From CBDCGV01 sp965216955 (GTDB taxonomy: Bacteria > Bacteroidota > Bacteroidia > Chitinophagales > JADIYW01): a DNA stretch of 64,000 nt. The notes beneath the pieces were generated by a model that saw nothing but the letters and a program-made list of their open reading frames with translations, was not told where the DNA came from and did not search any database. Numbering within the stretch: the first letter of the stretch is position 1; every line of letters starts with the position of its first letter. The stretch spans positions 62,001 to 126,000 of the forward strand of contig CBDCGV010000011.1 in NCBI GenBank assembly GCA_965216955.1. Reading direction: 5' to 3'. A program made the translations under genes and the position numbers. Below are positions 33,971 through 46,152 of this stretch, one piece after another.

Positions 33971-35221
33971 ATGAAGAATTTAAATCAAACATTAGAACTG
34001 CCCAATGGAGCAGTCATTAAGAACAGAATTGCTAAATCAGCTATGAGTGAAAATATGGCTAACTGGGATCACTCTCCGGGAAAAGAAATAATCACAGTTT
34101 ATAAAAAATGGGCTGATGGTGGTGCCGGACTCATTGTTACTGGAAATGTCATGATAGACTCGCGTGCTTTAGGAGAACCTAAAAATGTAGTAGTAGAAGA
34201 CCGCAAGCATTTTAGTCAATTACAACAATGGGCCACAACTGTAAAAGGAACGGGTATTCATTTATGGCCACAGTTGAATCATCCTGGAAGACAGGCAATG
34301 GGAGCCATCAATAAAGAAATTGTTGCGCCTTCTGCTGTACCCTTAAATATGAAAGGCGCAGGTTTTATGTTCAAAGAGCCACGTGCTTTAACACATGAGG
34401 AAATTTTAGACTTAATTGAACGCTTTGGCAATACTGCTTTGATTATGAAGGATGCAGGATTTACCGGAGTTCAAATTCATGGAGCACATGGATATTTGGC
34501 AAGTCAGTTCTTATCTCCAATTACTAACAAAAGAAATGATGAATGGGGTGGCAGTTTAGAAAATAGAGCAAGATTTGTTGTTGAAGTATATAATAGTATT
34601 CGAACAAAAGTTGGAAAAAATTTCCCCGTAGGAATTAAAATTAATAGTGCCGATTTTCAACGCGGTGGCTTTACAGAAGAGGAATCAATGGAAGTGGTAA
34701 AAATTCTATCTTCTTTAGGAATGGATTTAATTGAAATTTCTGGCGGTACTTATGAAAAATCTGCCATGATGGGGACTCAGCAAAAGGAAAGCACTAAACA
34801 ACGAGAGGCCTATTTTATGGATTATATAGAGAAGGTTCGTAAAATTACCAATACACCTCTTATGCTTACTGGTGGGTTTAGAACGACTGAAGTAATGGAA
34901 CAAGCTATTGCGGATGGGCAATTAGACATTGTCGGTATTGCAAGACCGTTTGCATTGTTTCCAAATTTGCCTAATGAAATTCTAAATGGTACTAGGACAG
35001 ATGTTCATATTCCAGACCCAAAAACAGGTATTAAGGCCATTGACAAGATGGGCTTCTTGAATTTAATGTGGTATGAAGTACAAATTAATAAAATGGGAGC
35101 AGGTAAAGAACCTAACCCTAACATGGGTGCTTTAGAACCCATGCTTAGAAATGTAGGTGTAACAATGCAGAAACTACTACCTAATTTACCTTTTGGATTA
35201 GGACCAAAGAGAGGTTTTTAA
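33971..35221 (+). CDS. Old yellow enzyme family NADH:flavin oxidoreductase
   Basis: A 416-residue FMN-dependent ene-reductase-type protein. It has the family start PNGAVIKNRIAKSAMSENMA, GTGIHLWPQLNHPGRQ, the substrate-binding pair and tail in VQIHGAHGYLASQFLSP, NKRNDEWGGSLENRARF, and a FMN-binding end at IVGIARPFALFPNLP. Members reduce activated double bonds in enones or nitro compounds. The preceding TetR with its NemR-like cysteine supports a role in detoxifying electrophiles, while the thioesterase and monooxygenase downstream point to catabolism of a ketone or lipid; both are inferences. Confidence 0.88.
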   Translation: MKNLNQTLELPNGAVIKNRIAKSAMSENMANWDHSPGKEIITVYKKWADGGAGLIVTGNVMIDSRALGEPKNVVVEDRKHFSQLQQWATTVKGTGIHLWPQLNHPGRQAMGAINKEIVAPSAVPLNMKGAGFMFKEPRALTHEEILDLIERFGNTALIMKDAGFTGVQIHGAHGYLASQFLSPITNKRNDEWGGSLENRARFVVEVYNSIRTKVGKNFPVGIKINSADFQRGGFTEEESMEVVKILSSLGMDLIEISGGTYEKSAMMGTQQKESTKQREAYFMDYIEKVRKITNTPLMLTGGFRTTEVMEQAIADGQLDIVGIARPFALFPNLPNEILNGTRTDVHIPDPKTGIKAIDKMGFLNLMWYEVQINKMGAGKEPNPNMGALEPMLRNVGVTMQKLLPNLPFGLGPKRGF

Positions 35222-35257
35222 AAGATAAAAGGTTAAGACTATACCCATACTCAAATT

Positions 35258-35677
35258 ATGAAACTGAGAAAAGACATAACACCAAATTATTTTCATCAAT
35301 TCTATAAAAATCATTTTCAAGAGTTACTAGGCATGAGGGTGGTAAAAATTAATGAAGGCCAACTAACCTTAGAAATGGACTTAAAGCAGCAATTACTTAA
35401 TCCAATGGGAATTGTTCATGGTGGTTGTATAGCTAGCTTTGCGGATACATGTGCTGGTGACTCCGTAATAGCTCATCTGCCAAATGGAGCAAAAGGGTTT
35501 ACAACACTTGAGTTCAAATGTAATTTTACTAAAGCAGCTAATGAGGGCACTTTAATTGCTACAAGCGAATGCATACATTATGGAAGAACTACCCAGGTGT
35601 GGAATGTTATAGTGAAGCAAAAAGAAACAAAAAAAACTATAGCTAGTTTCAATTGTACGCAATTAATATTATACTGA
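35258..35677 (+). CDS. PaaI-type hotdog thioesterase
   Basis: A 139-residue hotdog-fold protein with NPMGIVHGGCIASFADTCAG, the acyl-CoA thioesterase motif with conserved His-Gly-Gly and Asp, and a second strand FKCNFTKAANEGTLIA. It should hydrolyse an acyl-CoA in the cytosol. It follows the old yellow enzyme gene by 36 bases and precedes the monooxygenase by 66, and probably belongs to the same transcription unit. Chain-length preference cannot be read. Confidence 0.85.
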   Translation: MKLRKDITPNYFHQFYKNHFQELLGMRVVKINEGQLTLEMDLKQQLLNPMGIVHGGCIASFADTCAGDSVIAHLPNGAKGFTTLEFKCNFTKAANEGTLIATSECIHYGRTTQVWNVIVKQKETKKTIASFNCTQLILY

Positions 35678-35743
35678 TACTATTTATCAATTGTTAAGTG
35701 TAAGGTCAGACAGATTGTTTATCTTGTAAAAGCAATTTTACAG

Positions 35744-37180
35744 ATGAAAAAAGATGTCATAATTATAGGTGCTGGTCTCTCAGGAATTGGAGCTGCGTGT
35801 CATTTATCAATTAAAAATCCAAATACATCTTATATCGTCCTTGAGGCTCGTAAAAATTTGGGCGGAACATGGGATCTTTTTAACTATCCAGGTATACGTT
35901 CCGATTCAGACATGTATACCTTTGGCTATTCTTTCAAGCCTTGGAACGACGATAAATCTTTTGCCGCTAAAGATGACATCTTAAAATATCTTCATGAAGC
36001 AGCTGAAGAAAATAGAGTGAAAGAAAGAATTCATTTTAACAAAAAAGTAGTAAAAGCAAATTTTAAAAAGTCTGATGGCTGGTGGACTTTAGAGGTTCTA
36101 GATACAAAGACCCAGGAGACCAACATTTATAAATGCAAAGTTTTATTTAGTTGTACAGGTTATTATAGATATGATGAAGGCCACACTCCTAAATTTGAAG
36201 GAAAAGAAGATTTTAAAGGAACCATCATACATCCACAACATTGGCCTGAAAATTTAAATTACAAAGGGAAAAATGTCGTTGTTATAGGAAGTGGGGCAAC
36301 GGCTATAACTATTGTCCCAAGTATGGCTGATCAGACAAAAAAAATTACCATGCTACAGAGAAGTCCCACCTATATTTCCGCCTTGCCCAATGAGGATAAA
36401 ATTGCCGAATTCATAAAATCAAAGCTTCCAGACAAAATAGCTTATGATGCCATTCGTTTAAAAAACAGTGCGTACAGTGTTTTATTTTACAACCTCTGTC
36501 AACTCTTCCCTAATGCATTAAAGAAATTCATTGTAAATAACGCTAAAAAAGAATTGGGGGAATTTCCTGTAGAACCCCATTTTGTACCTAATTACAACCC
36601 TTGGGATCAGCGTTTTTGTTTAGCTCCTGACGGCGATTTTTTTAAAGCCATTCGGGAAGGGAAAGCAACAGTTGTTACCGATCATATTGAGCGATTTACT
36701 GAAAATGGAATCTTGTTGAAATCAGGCAAAAAGTTAGAGGCTGATATTATCATTACAGCCACAGGTTTAGAGCTCCTTCCCATTGGAGGTATTGAGCTAA
36801 ATGTTAATGATAAGCCTGTGCAACTTAACGAAAAATATGCTTATAAAGGGCTTATGCTCAGTGAAGTGCCCAATTTTATCTTTTTTGTCGGGTACACTAA
36901 CGCTTCATGGACACTAAAAAGTGACTTAACAAGTGAATATGCAAGTAGACTCCTTAATTATATGCGAAAGCGTAAATTCAGCTACTTTGTTGCAGAGTTG
37001 AATGACGATATTGGAGAAGTTCCTATACTTGATTTAAAATCAGGTTATGTAATGCGTGCCGCGCACCTATTTCCCAAACAAGGAGAAAAAACTCCATGGA
37101 GACTTTATCAAAATTACTTTATGGATTACGTTGCACTTAGAATGGGTAATATACTGGATAAAAATATTCGTTTTGGCTAA
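35744..37180 (+). CDS. Flavin-dependent monooxygenase, Baeyer-Villiger type
   Basis: A 478-residue class B flavoprotein. The FAD site is IIGAGLSGIGAA (residues 6-17), the NADPH site VIGSGATAITI, and between them lies the Baeyer-Villiger fingerprint FKGTIIHPQHWP (157-168, FxGxxxHxxxWP). It would insert oxygen next to a carbonyl, giving esters or lactones. With the ene-reductase and thioesterase upstream, a pathway degrading cyclic or long-chain ketones is plausible. The following intergenic region holds a hairpin and a regulatory palindrome. Confidence 0.85.
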   Translation: MKKDVIIIGAGLSGIGAACHLSIKNPNTSYIVLEARKNLGGTWDLFNYPGIRSDSDMYTFGYSFKPWNDDKSFAAKDDILKYLHEAAEENRVKERIHFNKKVVKANFKKSDGWWTLEVLDTKTQETNIYKCKVLFSCTGYYRYDEGHTPKFEGKEDFKGTIIHPQHWPENLNYKGKNVVVIGSGATAITIVPSMADQTKKITMLQRSPTYISALPNEDKIAEFIKSKLPDKIAYDAIRLKNSAYSVLFYNLCQLFPNALKKFIVNNAKKELGEFPVEPHFVPNYNPWDQRFCLAPDGDFFKAIREGKATVVTDHIERFTENGILLKSGKKLEADIIITATGLELLPIGGIELNVNDKPVQLNEKYAYKGLMLSEVPNFIFFVGYTNASWTLKSDLTSEYASRLLNYMRKRKFSYFVAELNDDIGEVPILDLKSGYVMRAAHLFPKQGEKTPWRLYQNYFMDYVALRMGNILDKNIRFG

Positions 37181-37205
37181 CCTAAGTTAATTGAAAAACC
37201 TATAA

Positions 37206-37238
37206 ATTGAAGTTTACCTTAATGTTATAAACTTCAAT
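37206..37238 (+). terminator. Hairpin after the monooxygenase, overlapping operator site 3
   Basis: An 11-bp perfect stem (ATTGAAGTTTA and TAAACTTCAAT) with an 11-base loop starts 25 bases after the monooxygenase stop. Its right arm runs into the CAATGCATGCATTG palindrome by four bases. The trailing sequence lacks a U-run, so it is either a weak terminator or a regulatory fold. Confidence 0.5.
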
Positions 37239-37248
37239 GCATGCATTG
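37235..37248. promoter_or_regulatory. Palindrome CAATGCATGCATTG (site 3)
   Basis: Exact 14-bp copy of the core shared with sites 12488-12513 and 33194-33217, here with flanks that do not pair. It is 45 bases upstream of the DUF4442 gene start at 37294 and probably controls that gene and the following DoxX-like gene. Confidence 0.7.
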
Positions 37249-37293
37249 CACTTTGGTTTTTGTATTATTTTCATAAAAGATAAACGTAGAAAA

Positions 37294-37785
37294 ATGAGTA
37301 AGAAGAATCCATTGCATCAGGTATTAGACACTTTAGATTTTTTACCTAAGCCAGTAAAGCAGCGTTTGGCTTCATTTGCATTTTCTCAAGCCGTACCTTT
37401 TGTTGGAACTGCAGGATGTACTTTTGAAAAAGTGACCAAAGAAGAGGTTATCGTAAGTATTAAAAACAAGCGAAAAGCTAGAAACCATATTGGTCAATTG
37501 CATGCAGCGGCTATGGCACTAATTGCAGAAACCGCTTCCGGATTTGTATTTACCATGAATCTCCCGGCAGATAAGTTGAATTTGATTAAATCAATGAAGG
37601 TAAACTATTTAAAAAGAACGCAAGGTGACATGCGAGCAATTGCGAGAATTACTCCTGAGCAGATTGCGACCATCAATTCCGAGCCTAAAGGAAGTATTAT
37701 GATAGAAGTAAAGGTAACTGACGAAAGTGGTGGAGAACCCATTACTTGCGAAATGGACTGGGCCTGGGTACCTAAAAAGAAATAG
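37294..37785 (+). CDS. DUF4442 hotdog-fold protein, probable thioesterase
   Basis: A 163-residue cytosolic protein starting at MSKKNPLHQ; an ATG at 37237 inside the regulatory palindrome is rejected. The DUF4442 profile is seen in GQLHAAAMALIAETASGFVF, followed by MKVNYLKRTQGDMRAIARIT and the closing MDWAWVPKK. These proteins share the hotdog thioesterase fold and probably act on acyl-CoA, though activity has rarely been shown. It is followed immediately by the DoxX-like gene. The shared palindrome upstream links it to the acyl-CoA dehydrogenase operon. Confidence 0.8.
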   Translation: MSKKNPLHQVLDTLDFLPKPVKQRLASFAFSQAVPFVGTAGCTFEKVTKEEVIVSIKNKRKARNHIGQLHAAAMALIAETASGFVFTMNLPADKLNLIKSMKVNYLKRTQGDMRAIARITPEQIATINSEPKGSIMIEVKVTDESGGEPITCEMDWAWVPKKK

Positions 37786-37786
37786 A

Positions 37787-38137
37787 TTGAGCAGCGTATT
37801 ACTCTATATAATGGCTGGTTTTTACACCTACGCAGGAATTATGCATTTTGTAAATCCGAAATTCTTCTTAAGAATCATTCCTCCTTATTTACCTTATCAT
37901 AAAGCATTAAACTATATTTCAGGTGCCGCAGAAATTATTTTGGGAATTAGTCTGCTGATTCCATCTTTCAGAAGTTGGGCTGCTTGGGGAGTTATAGCTT
38001 TGTTGATTGCTGTATTTCCTGCCAATATATATCATTTGCAAAGTAAAGGAGCTGGAATGAAGTTGCCTATATGGGCGCTTTGGCTGAGGCTGCCATTACA
38101 AGGCGTTTTGATTTACTGGGCTTATTGTTATACTTAA
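37787..38137 (+). CDS. DoxX-like small membrane protein
   Basis: A 116-residue protein with four hydrophobic segments and the DoxX-like start YIMAGFYTYAGIMHFVNPKFF and SGAAEIILGISLLIP. Start is a TTG one base past the preceding stop, suggesting translational coupling; an ATG at 37811 is an alternative and would cut eight residues. A longer reading from 37727 overlaps the DUF4442 gene and is unlikely. Function in this family is unclear (quinone- or redox-linked). It ends flush with the convergent prfA gene, with no base between. Confidence 0.75.
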   Translation: MSSVLLYIMAGFYTYAGIMHFVNPKFFLRIIPPYLPYHKALNYISGAAEIILGISLLIPSFRSWAAWGVIALLIAVFPANIYHLQSKGAGMKLPIWALWLRLPLQGVLIYWAYCYT

Positions 38138-39211
38138 TCAAATCGTCTCCCCGCTTTTCATCTTTTCTGCATTCTCAGCAATAATAAGTTGGTCAATGAT
38201 TCCTTGCAAATCACCACCAATAATTGCGTCCAATTGATACAAGGTTAATCCAATTCGATGATCTGTAACCCGCCCTTGTGACCAGTTATATGTTCTAATC
38301 TTTGCAGATCGGTCACCAGTCGAAACCATCGTTTTTCGTTTACTAGCAATAGCATCATTGTGTTCCTTTAAAGCCGCCTCATAAATTCTAGTACGCAACA
38401 TTTTCATTGCCATTTCCTTGTTTTTATGTTGCGAACGACCATCTTGACATTCTGCCACTACTCCAGTTGGGATATGTGTTATCCTAACCGCAGATTCTGT
38501 TTTATTTACATGTTGCCCACCAGCGCCAGAAGCTCTAAATGTATCAATTCGTAAATCTGCAGGATTTATTTCCACATCTACCTCATCTGCTTCTGGAAGA
38601 ACAGCCACAGATGCGGCAGAAGTATGCACCCTCCCTTGTGATTCGGTTTTTGGAACACGTTGAACACGATGAACACCCGATTCATATTTTAAGATACCGT
38701 ATACTCCTTCACCACTTACCTCGACTTGGACTAAATTATAGCCCCCTACTGTGCCTTCATTGGCATTTAAAATAGTTGTTCTCCAACGCTTATTCTCACA
38801 AAATTTCAAATACATTCTAAGTAGATCTCCTGCAAAAATACTTGCCTCGTCTCCTCCTGTTCCAGAACGAATTTCCAAAATACAGTCTTTATCATCTTCA
38901 GGATCTTTAGGAATCAGCAAAACTTTAATCTCTTCGTCCATTTCTAATTTGCGCTGTTCGCCTTCTTCTATTTCAAACTTAGCAAGCTCTTTCAGCTCCT
39001 CATCTTTTTCTGTACGAAGTAATTCTTTATTGAACTCCAGATTACTAATAACATTTTTATACTCCTCATAAGCTTTAACCAGTGGTTCAAGGTCCTTATA
39101 CTCCTTATTCACCAGCTTAAATCGTTTCATGTCAGCTACTAACTCAGGATCTCCAAGCTGGCCTTCCAAATTCTTCCAACGAATTTTTATTTGTTCTAAT
39201 TTATCTAGCAT
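38138..39211 (-). CDS. prfA: Peptide chain release factor 1
   Basis: A 357-residue class I release factor that ends translation at UAA and UAG. The GGQ catalytic motif is at 231-233 (SGAGGQHVNKT), the RF1-type sequence SGVHRVQRVPKTESQGRVHTS precedes it, and the closing SGDRSAKIRTYNWSQGRVTDHRI matches RF1 rather than RF2. No programmed frameshift is present, as expected for RF1. It is convergent with the DoxX-like gene and 57 bases downstream of the sugar dehydrogenase-like gene. Confidence 0.97.
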   Translation of the reverse strand: MLDKLEQIKIRWKNLEGQLGDPELVADMKRFKLVNKEYKDLEPLVKAYEEYKNVISNLEFNKELLRTEKDEELKELAKFEIEEGEQRKLEMDEEIKVLLIPKDPEDDKDCILEIRSGTGGDEASIFAGDLLRMYLKFCENKRWRTTILNANEGTVGGYNLVQVEVSGEGVYGILKYESGVHRVQRVPKTESQGRVHTSAASVAVLPEADEVDVEINPADLRIDTFRASGAGGQHVNKTESAVRITHIPTGVVAECQDGRSQHKNKEMAMKMLRTRIYEAALKEHNDAIASKRKTMVSTGDRSAKIRTYNWSQGRVTDHRIGLTLYQLDAIIGGDLQGIIDQLIIAENAEKMKSGETI

Positions 39212-39268
39212 TGAGCTGCAAAAATATGGAATTTTGCGATACCCTATTTATAAGATATTGTGAAACTA

Positions 39269-40453
39269 TTATTCAAATGAAATTGAATAAATATTTCCTC
39301 CTAATGTCGCTGTAAAAAGCTCTCCTGCATTATTCTCTCCAAAAGTTGTTATATCAGTTTGAACACTTCGATAAATTGTATTTTTGAAGCTTCCACCTGA
39401 TGCAGTTACTAACCAAAAATGCCCTGATAAGTAGTCGGCACAGATATACCTACCGCTAGCATTGGATGCATACTTATCCCCTCTATAAACATAACCTCCT
39501 GTTATAGAAAGTCCGCCATTAATTAAATTGTGGTTGTATTTAAAAACAGGATCTATATACGTTTCATTCTCTTTGCATTGATCATTATTCTTTTTTGAAA
39601 AACCCTCAAAACAACTCCAACCATAATTTAACCCACCACTACTAGATGCAACTTCATAATTTACTTCTTCAACATTACCTTGTCCAACATCACCTATCCA
39701 CATATCCCCTGTAGTTCTATCAAAACTAAACCTCCATGGATTTCTCAAACCATAAGCCCAAATCTCTTTTGCAAGTCCTGCGCTATCAACAAAAGGATTA
39801 TCTGTCGGAATGACATAACCAGTTGTTGGACTCACATCAATTCTTAAGATCTTTCCAAGTAAGTTGGTTTTATTCTGTGAATTCCTATTAGGGTCATTCC
39901 CACTTCCACCATCGCCAGTGGCAATGTATAAGTACCCATCTGATCCAAAACTTAAATCTCCAGCATTATGGTTTAAAAAAGGTTGCTCAAACTCAATTAA
40001 AATTTCCTCACTATCTGGCAGACCTATCTGTAAATTATTATTTGAAACAGAAAACCTAGAAATTCTAGAGCTCCCCTCACCTGTCCCAGCAGTATAATAG
40101 ACATAAAATTTTTTTGAACTTTGAAAATCAGGTGGAAATGCTAACCCCAGAAGTCCTTGTTCATTATGGCCGTCATTTACCCTACCACTTATATCCAAAA
40201 AGTTATTTGAGAAAACAACCCCATGCTTATCAACGATCTTAATAATTCCATTTTGCTGAACTATATATAGATTACTTGAAAACTTGTCATTGGAAATATC
40301 TACTGGTCTAAAGAAATTTTTAGCAAAAAGCGCTAACGTTATTTTATCTACCTCCGTTTTTACGTTTTCCTCCGCAACCATACCTTCTTCTTCTGAGCAA
40401 GAGATTAATAGCAAAATGCTTATAGCTAAAACGATCCTATTATTCATAAACAA
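39269..40453 (-). CDS. PQQ-dependent sugar dehydrogenase-like (YliI/Asd) lipoprotein
   Basis: A 394-residue protein with a lipoprotein signal (lipobox LISC). A six-bladed beta-propeller of the soluble glucose/sorbosone dehydrogenase group is indicated by RPVDISN, HNEQGLLGLAFPPDF, FLNHNAGDLSFGSDGYLYIATGDGGSGNDPNRNSQ, LRNPWRFSFDR and the repeated ITGGYVYRG. The catalytic His (HNEQGLLG) and PQQ/Ca-binding region look intact. An aldose sugar is the likely substrate, with a quinone or cytochrome acceptor. Start may be the ATG at 40453 or 40447. Confidence 0.88.
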   Translation of the reverse strand: MFMNNRIVLAISILLLISCSEEEGMVAEENVKTEVDKITLALFAKNFFRPVDISNDKFSSNLYIVQQNGIIKIVDKHGVVFSNNFLDISGRVNDGHNEQGLLGLAFPPDFQSSKKFYVYYTAGTGEGSSRISRFSVSNNNLQIGLPDSEEILIEFEQPFLNHNAGDLSFGSDGYLYIATGDGGSGNDPNRNSQNKTNLLGKILRIDVSPTTGYVIPTDNPFVDSAGLAKEIWAYGLRNPWRFSFDRTTGDMWIGDVGQGNVEEVNYEVASSSGGLNYGWSCFEGFSKKNNDQCKENETYIDPVFKYNHNLINGGLSITGGYVYRGDKYASNASGRYICADYLSGHFWLVTASGGSFKNTIYRSVQTDITTFGENNAGELFTATLGGNIYSISFE

Positions 40454-40515
40454 TTATTTATTTGAAATATAAGACAGAAAAAAAGGAATAGAAGATGTAT
40501 TGCATTAAAACAAAA

Positions 40516-40544
40516 AAGCCTTACTGAAAATTTCAGCAAGGCTT
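40516..40544 (-). terminator. rRNA operon terminator
   Basis: Minus-strand stem AAGCCTTGCTGAAA / TTTCAGTAAGGCTT (one G-U pair) with a one-base centre, closely followed by a run of six T. It lies 11 bases after the 5S 3' end and 62 bases upstream of the sugar dehydrogenase gene. Confidence 0.85.
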
Positions 40545-40554
40545 ATATATTGAA

Positions 40555-40661
40555 TGGCGGCGACCTACTCTCCCACGTTTTACCGCAGTACCATCGGCGC
40601 TGGAAGGCTTAACTACTCTGTTCGGAATGGTAAGAGGTGATCCCTTCCGCAATAACCACCA
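40555..40661 (-). rRNA. rrf: 5S ribosomal RNA
   Basis: A 107-base gene recognised by the internal CCGAACAGAGTAGTTAAGCC and by terminal pairing of TGGTGGT with GCCGCCA. It is the last gene of the rRNA operon, 94 bases after the 23S end. The ends are set from the terminal helix and may be off by one or two bases. Confidence 0.93.
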
Positions 40662-40674
40662 TAAATTTGCTCCT

Positions 40675-40703
40675 ATTCCAATCCCAAAATTTTGGGATGG
40701 AAT
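40675..40703 (-). other. Palindrome in the 23S-5S spacer
   Basis: Perfect 18-bp palindrome ATCCCAAAATTTTGGGAT at 40681-40698, extended by ATTCC ... GGAAT arms with one unpaired base. Located between the 23S processing stem and the 5S gene, it would fold as a hairpin in the primary transcript, perhaps an RNase site or attenuator. Confidence 0.5.
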
Positions 40704-40715
40704 GGATTATAATTG

Positions 40716-40754
40716 CATATTGAACACAAAAGCTAATTCAATCATTGTAAATTA
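40716..40754 (-). other. 23S processing stem, 3' arm
   Basis: Two blocks, CATATTGAACACAAA (40716-40730) and ATTGTAAATTA (40744-40754, plus-strand reading), are exact reverse complements of 43672-43686 and 43626-43636 on the other side of the 23S gene. Together they form the long helix normally cut by RNase III and help set the mature 23S ends. Confidence 0.75.
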
Positions 40755-43625
<2,871 letters not shown>

Positions 43626-43686
43626 TAATTTACAATAATTAAATTGTAGCCTTTTTATTGATTTGATTCAATTTGTGTTCAATATG
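43626..43686 (-). other. 23S processing stem, 5' arm
   Basis: Contains TAATTTACAAT (43626-43636) and TTTGTGTTCAATATG (43672-43686), exact complements of blocks downstream of the 23S gene. The rest of the spacer up to the tRNA-Ala gene (43687-43836) shows nothing else recognisable. Confidence 0.75.
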
Positions 43687-43836
43687 TCAAAGAACTTCAA
43701 GTCAGAATCATGATAAAAACCAAGATTCTAGACTATATATTTTAAGTTGCCACAAAATGCAACATAAATTCTGTTAAAAGAACGAATGCACTTTACATGC
43801 AAAGACCATCATTACGTTTGTTTTGATGGTCAAAAA

Positions 43837-43913
43837 TGGTGGAGGATATCGGAGTCGAACCGATGACCTCCTGCGTGCAAGGCAGGCGCTCTAGCCAGCT
43901 GAGCTAATCCCCC
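43837..43913 (-). tRNA. tRNA-Ala (TGC), CCA encoded
   Basis: Minus-strand cloverleaf starting GGGGGATTAGCTCAGCTGG, anticodon loop CTTGCACG with anticodon TGC, T-arm GGTTCGACTCC, acceptor closing ATCCTCC with discriminator A. The next bases spell CCA, so the 3' end is encoded. It is in the 16S-23S spacer. Confidence 0.95.
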
Positions 43914-44001
43914 ATTAAAATTTCAAATTCAATTTTCAACTTTCAAATTCAAATAATTATTTGAATTTAAATTTTGAGCTTTGATAATCGAAGCTTTAAA
44001 G

Positions 44002-44075
44002 TAGTCCCGGGCAGACTTGAACTGCCGACCTCTACATTATCAGTGTAGCGCTCTAACCAGCTGAGCTACGGGACT
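44002..44075 (-). tRNA. tRNA-Ile (GAT)
   Basis: Minus-strand cloverleaf from AGTCCCGTAGCTCAGCTGG with anticodon GAT in CTGATAA, T-arm GGTTCAAGTCT-type loop and acceptor CGGGACT, discriminator A. The following bases are CTT, so CCA is not encoded, unlike in the neighbouring tRNA-Ala. The order 16S, Ile, Ala, 23S is the usual one. Confidence 0.95.
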
Positions 44076-44237
44076 AACTAAAAGTTACCAAGCGAGCCCC
44101 GAACAGCCAAAAAGCAAATTTCACTGAATATTCAGGACTGCTCAGATACTTCAAAAATGACTGTCGTCATTTTCTCAGCACATATATTATTAAGGGAAGC
44201 CTTAGCGAGAATTGATAAAAAGGTTCGTAATTACTCT

Positions 44238-45765
<1,528 letters not shown>

Positions 45766-46152
45766 TATAGAAATTATGTACTTGGAGTATTTGAACCCTT
45801 TTTTGTTTAAAACTCAATTCTGCTAATTGTGGCTTCCCATAAATTCAAAGAACATTTCCTCATCAAAAAATAAGGGACGGCAAAGATAGTAAATCAATTG
45901 CTGTTGACCCAATTTTTAGGTTAATAAAATTTTACCTAATTGTATTTATAATTTTCTTCAGAGAACTTTACTTTTGGCAGCATTTTTAATGCCTCTATTT
46001 CCAAAAGCGGATGCGAAGATACGCATTGTTTTGGATTAGACAATCTTTATGCCTCTTTTTATCATAAAGTAATTGTTAAGGGTTGTTTTGAAGTTAGAAT
46101 TTGGATGATAGATTGTTGAATTTAGAAGCTAATAAGTAAAACTTGAAACAGG
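45766..46152. promoter_or_regulatory. rRNA operon leader and promoter region, no gene
   Basis: This 387-base stretch separates the divergent 16S and 46153 genes. Minus-strand reading: TTG at 45913-45911, a 21-base spacer and TATCTTTG at 45889-45882 form a good Bacteroidetes sigma promoter, giving a leader of about 110 bases before 16S. The rest towards 46152 is AT-rich and must hold the promoter of the 46153 gene; near-matches such as TAGAATTTG (about 46098) are not convincing. No small coding region was found. Confidence 0.75.
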
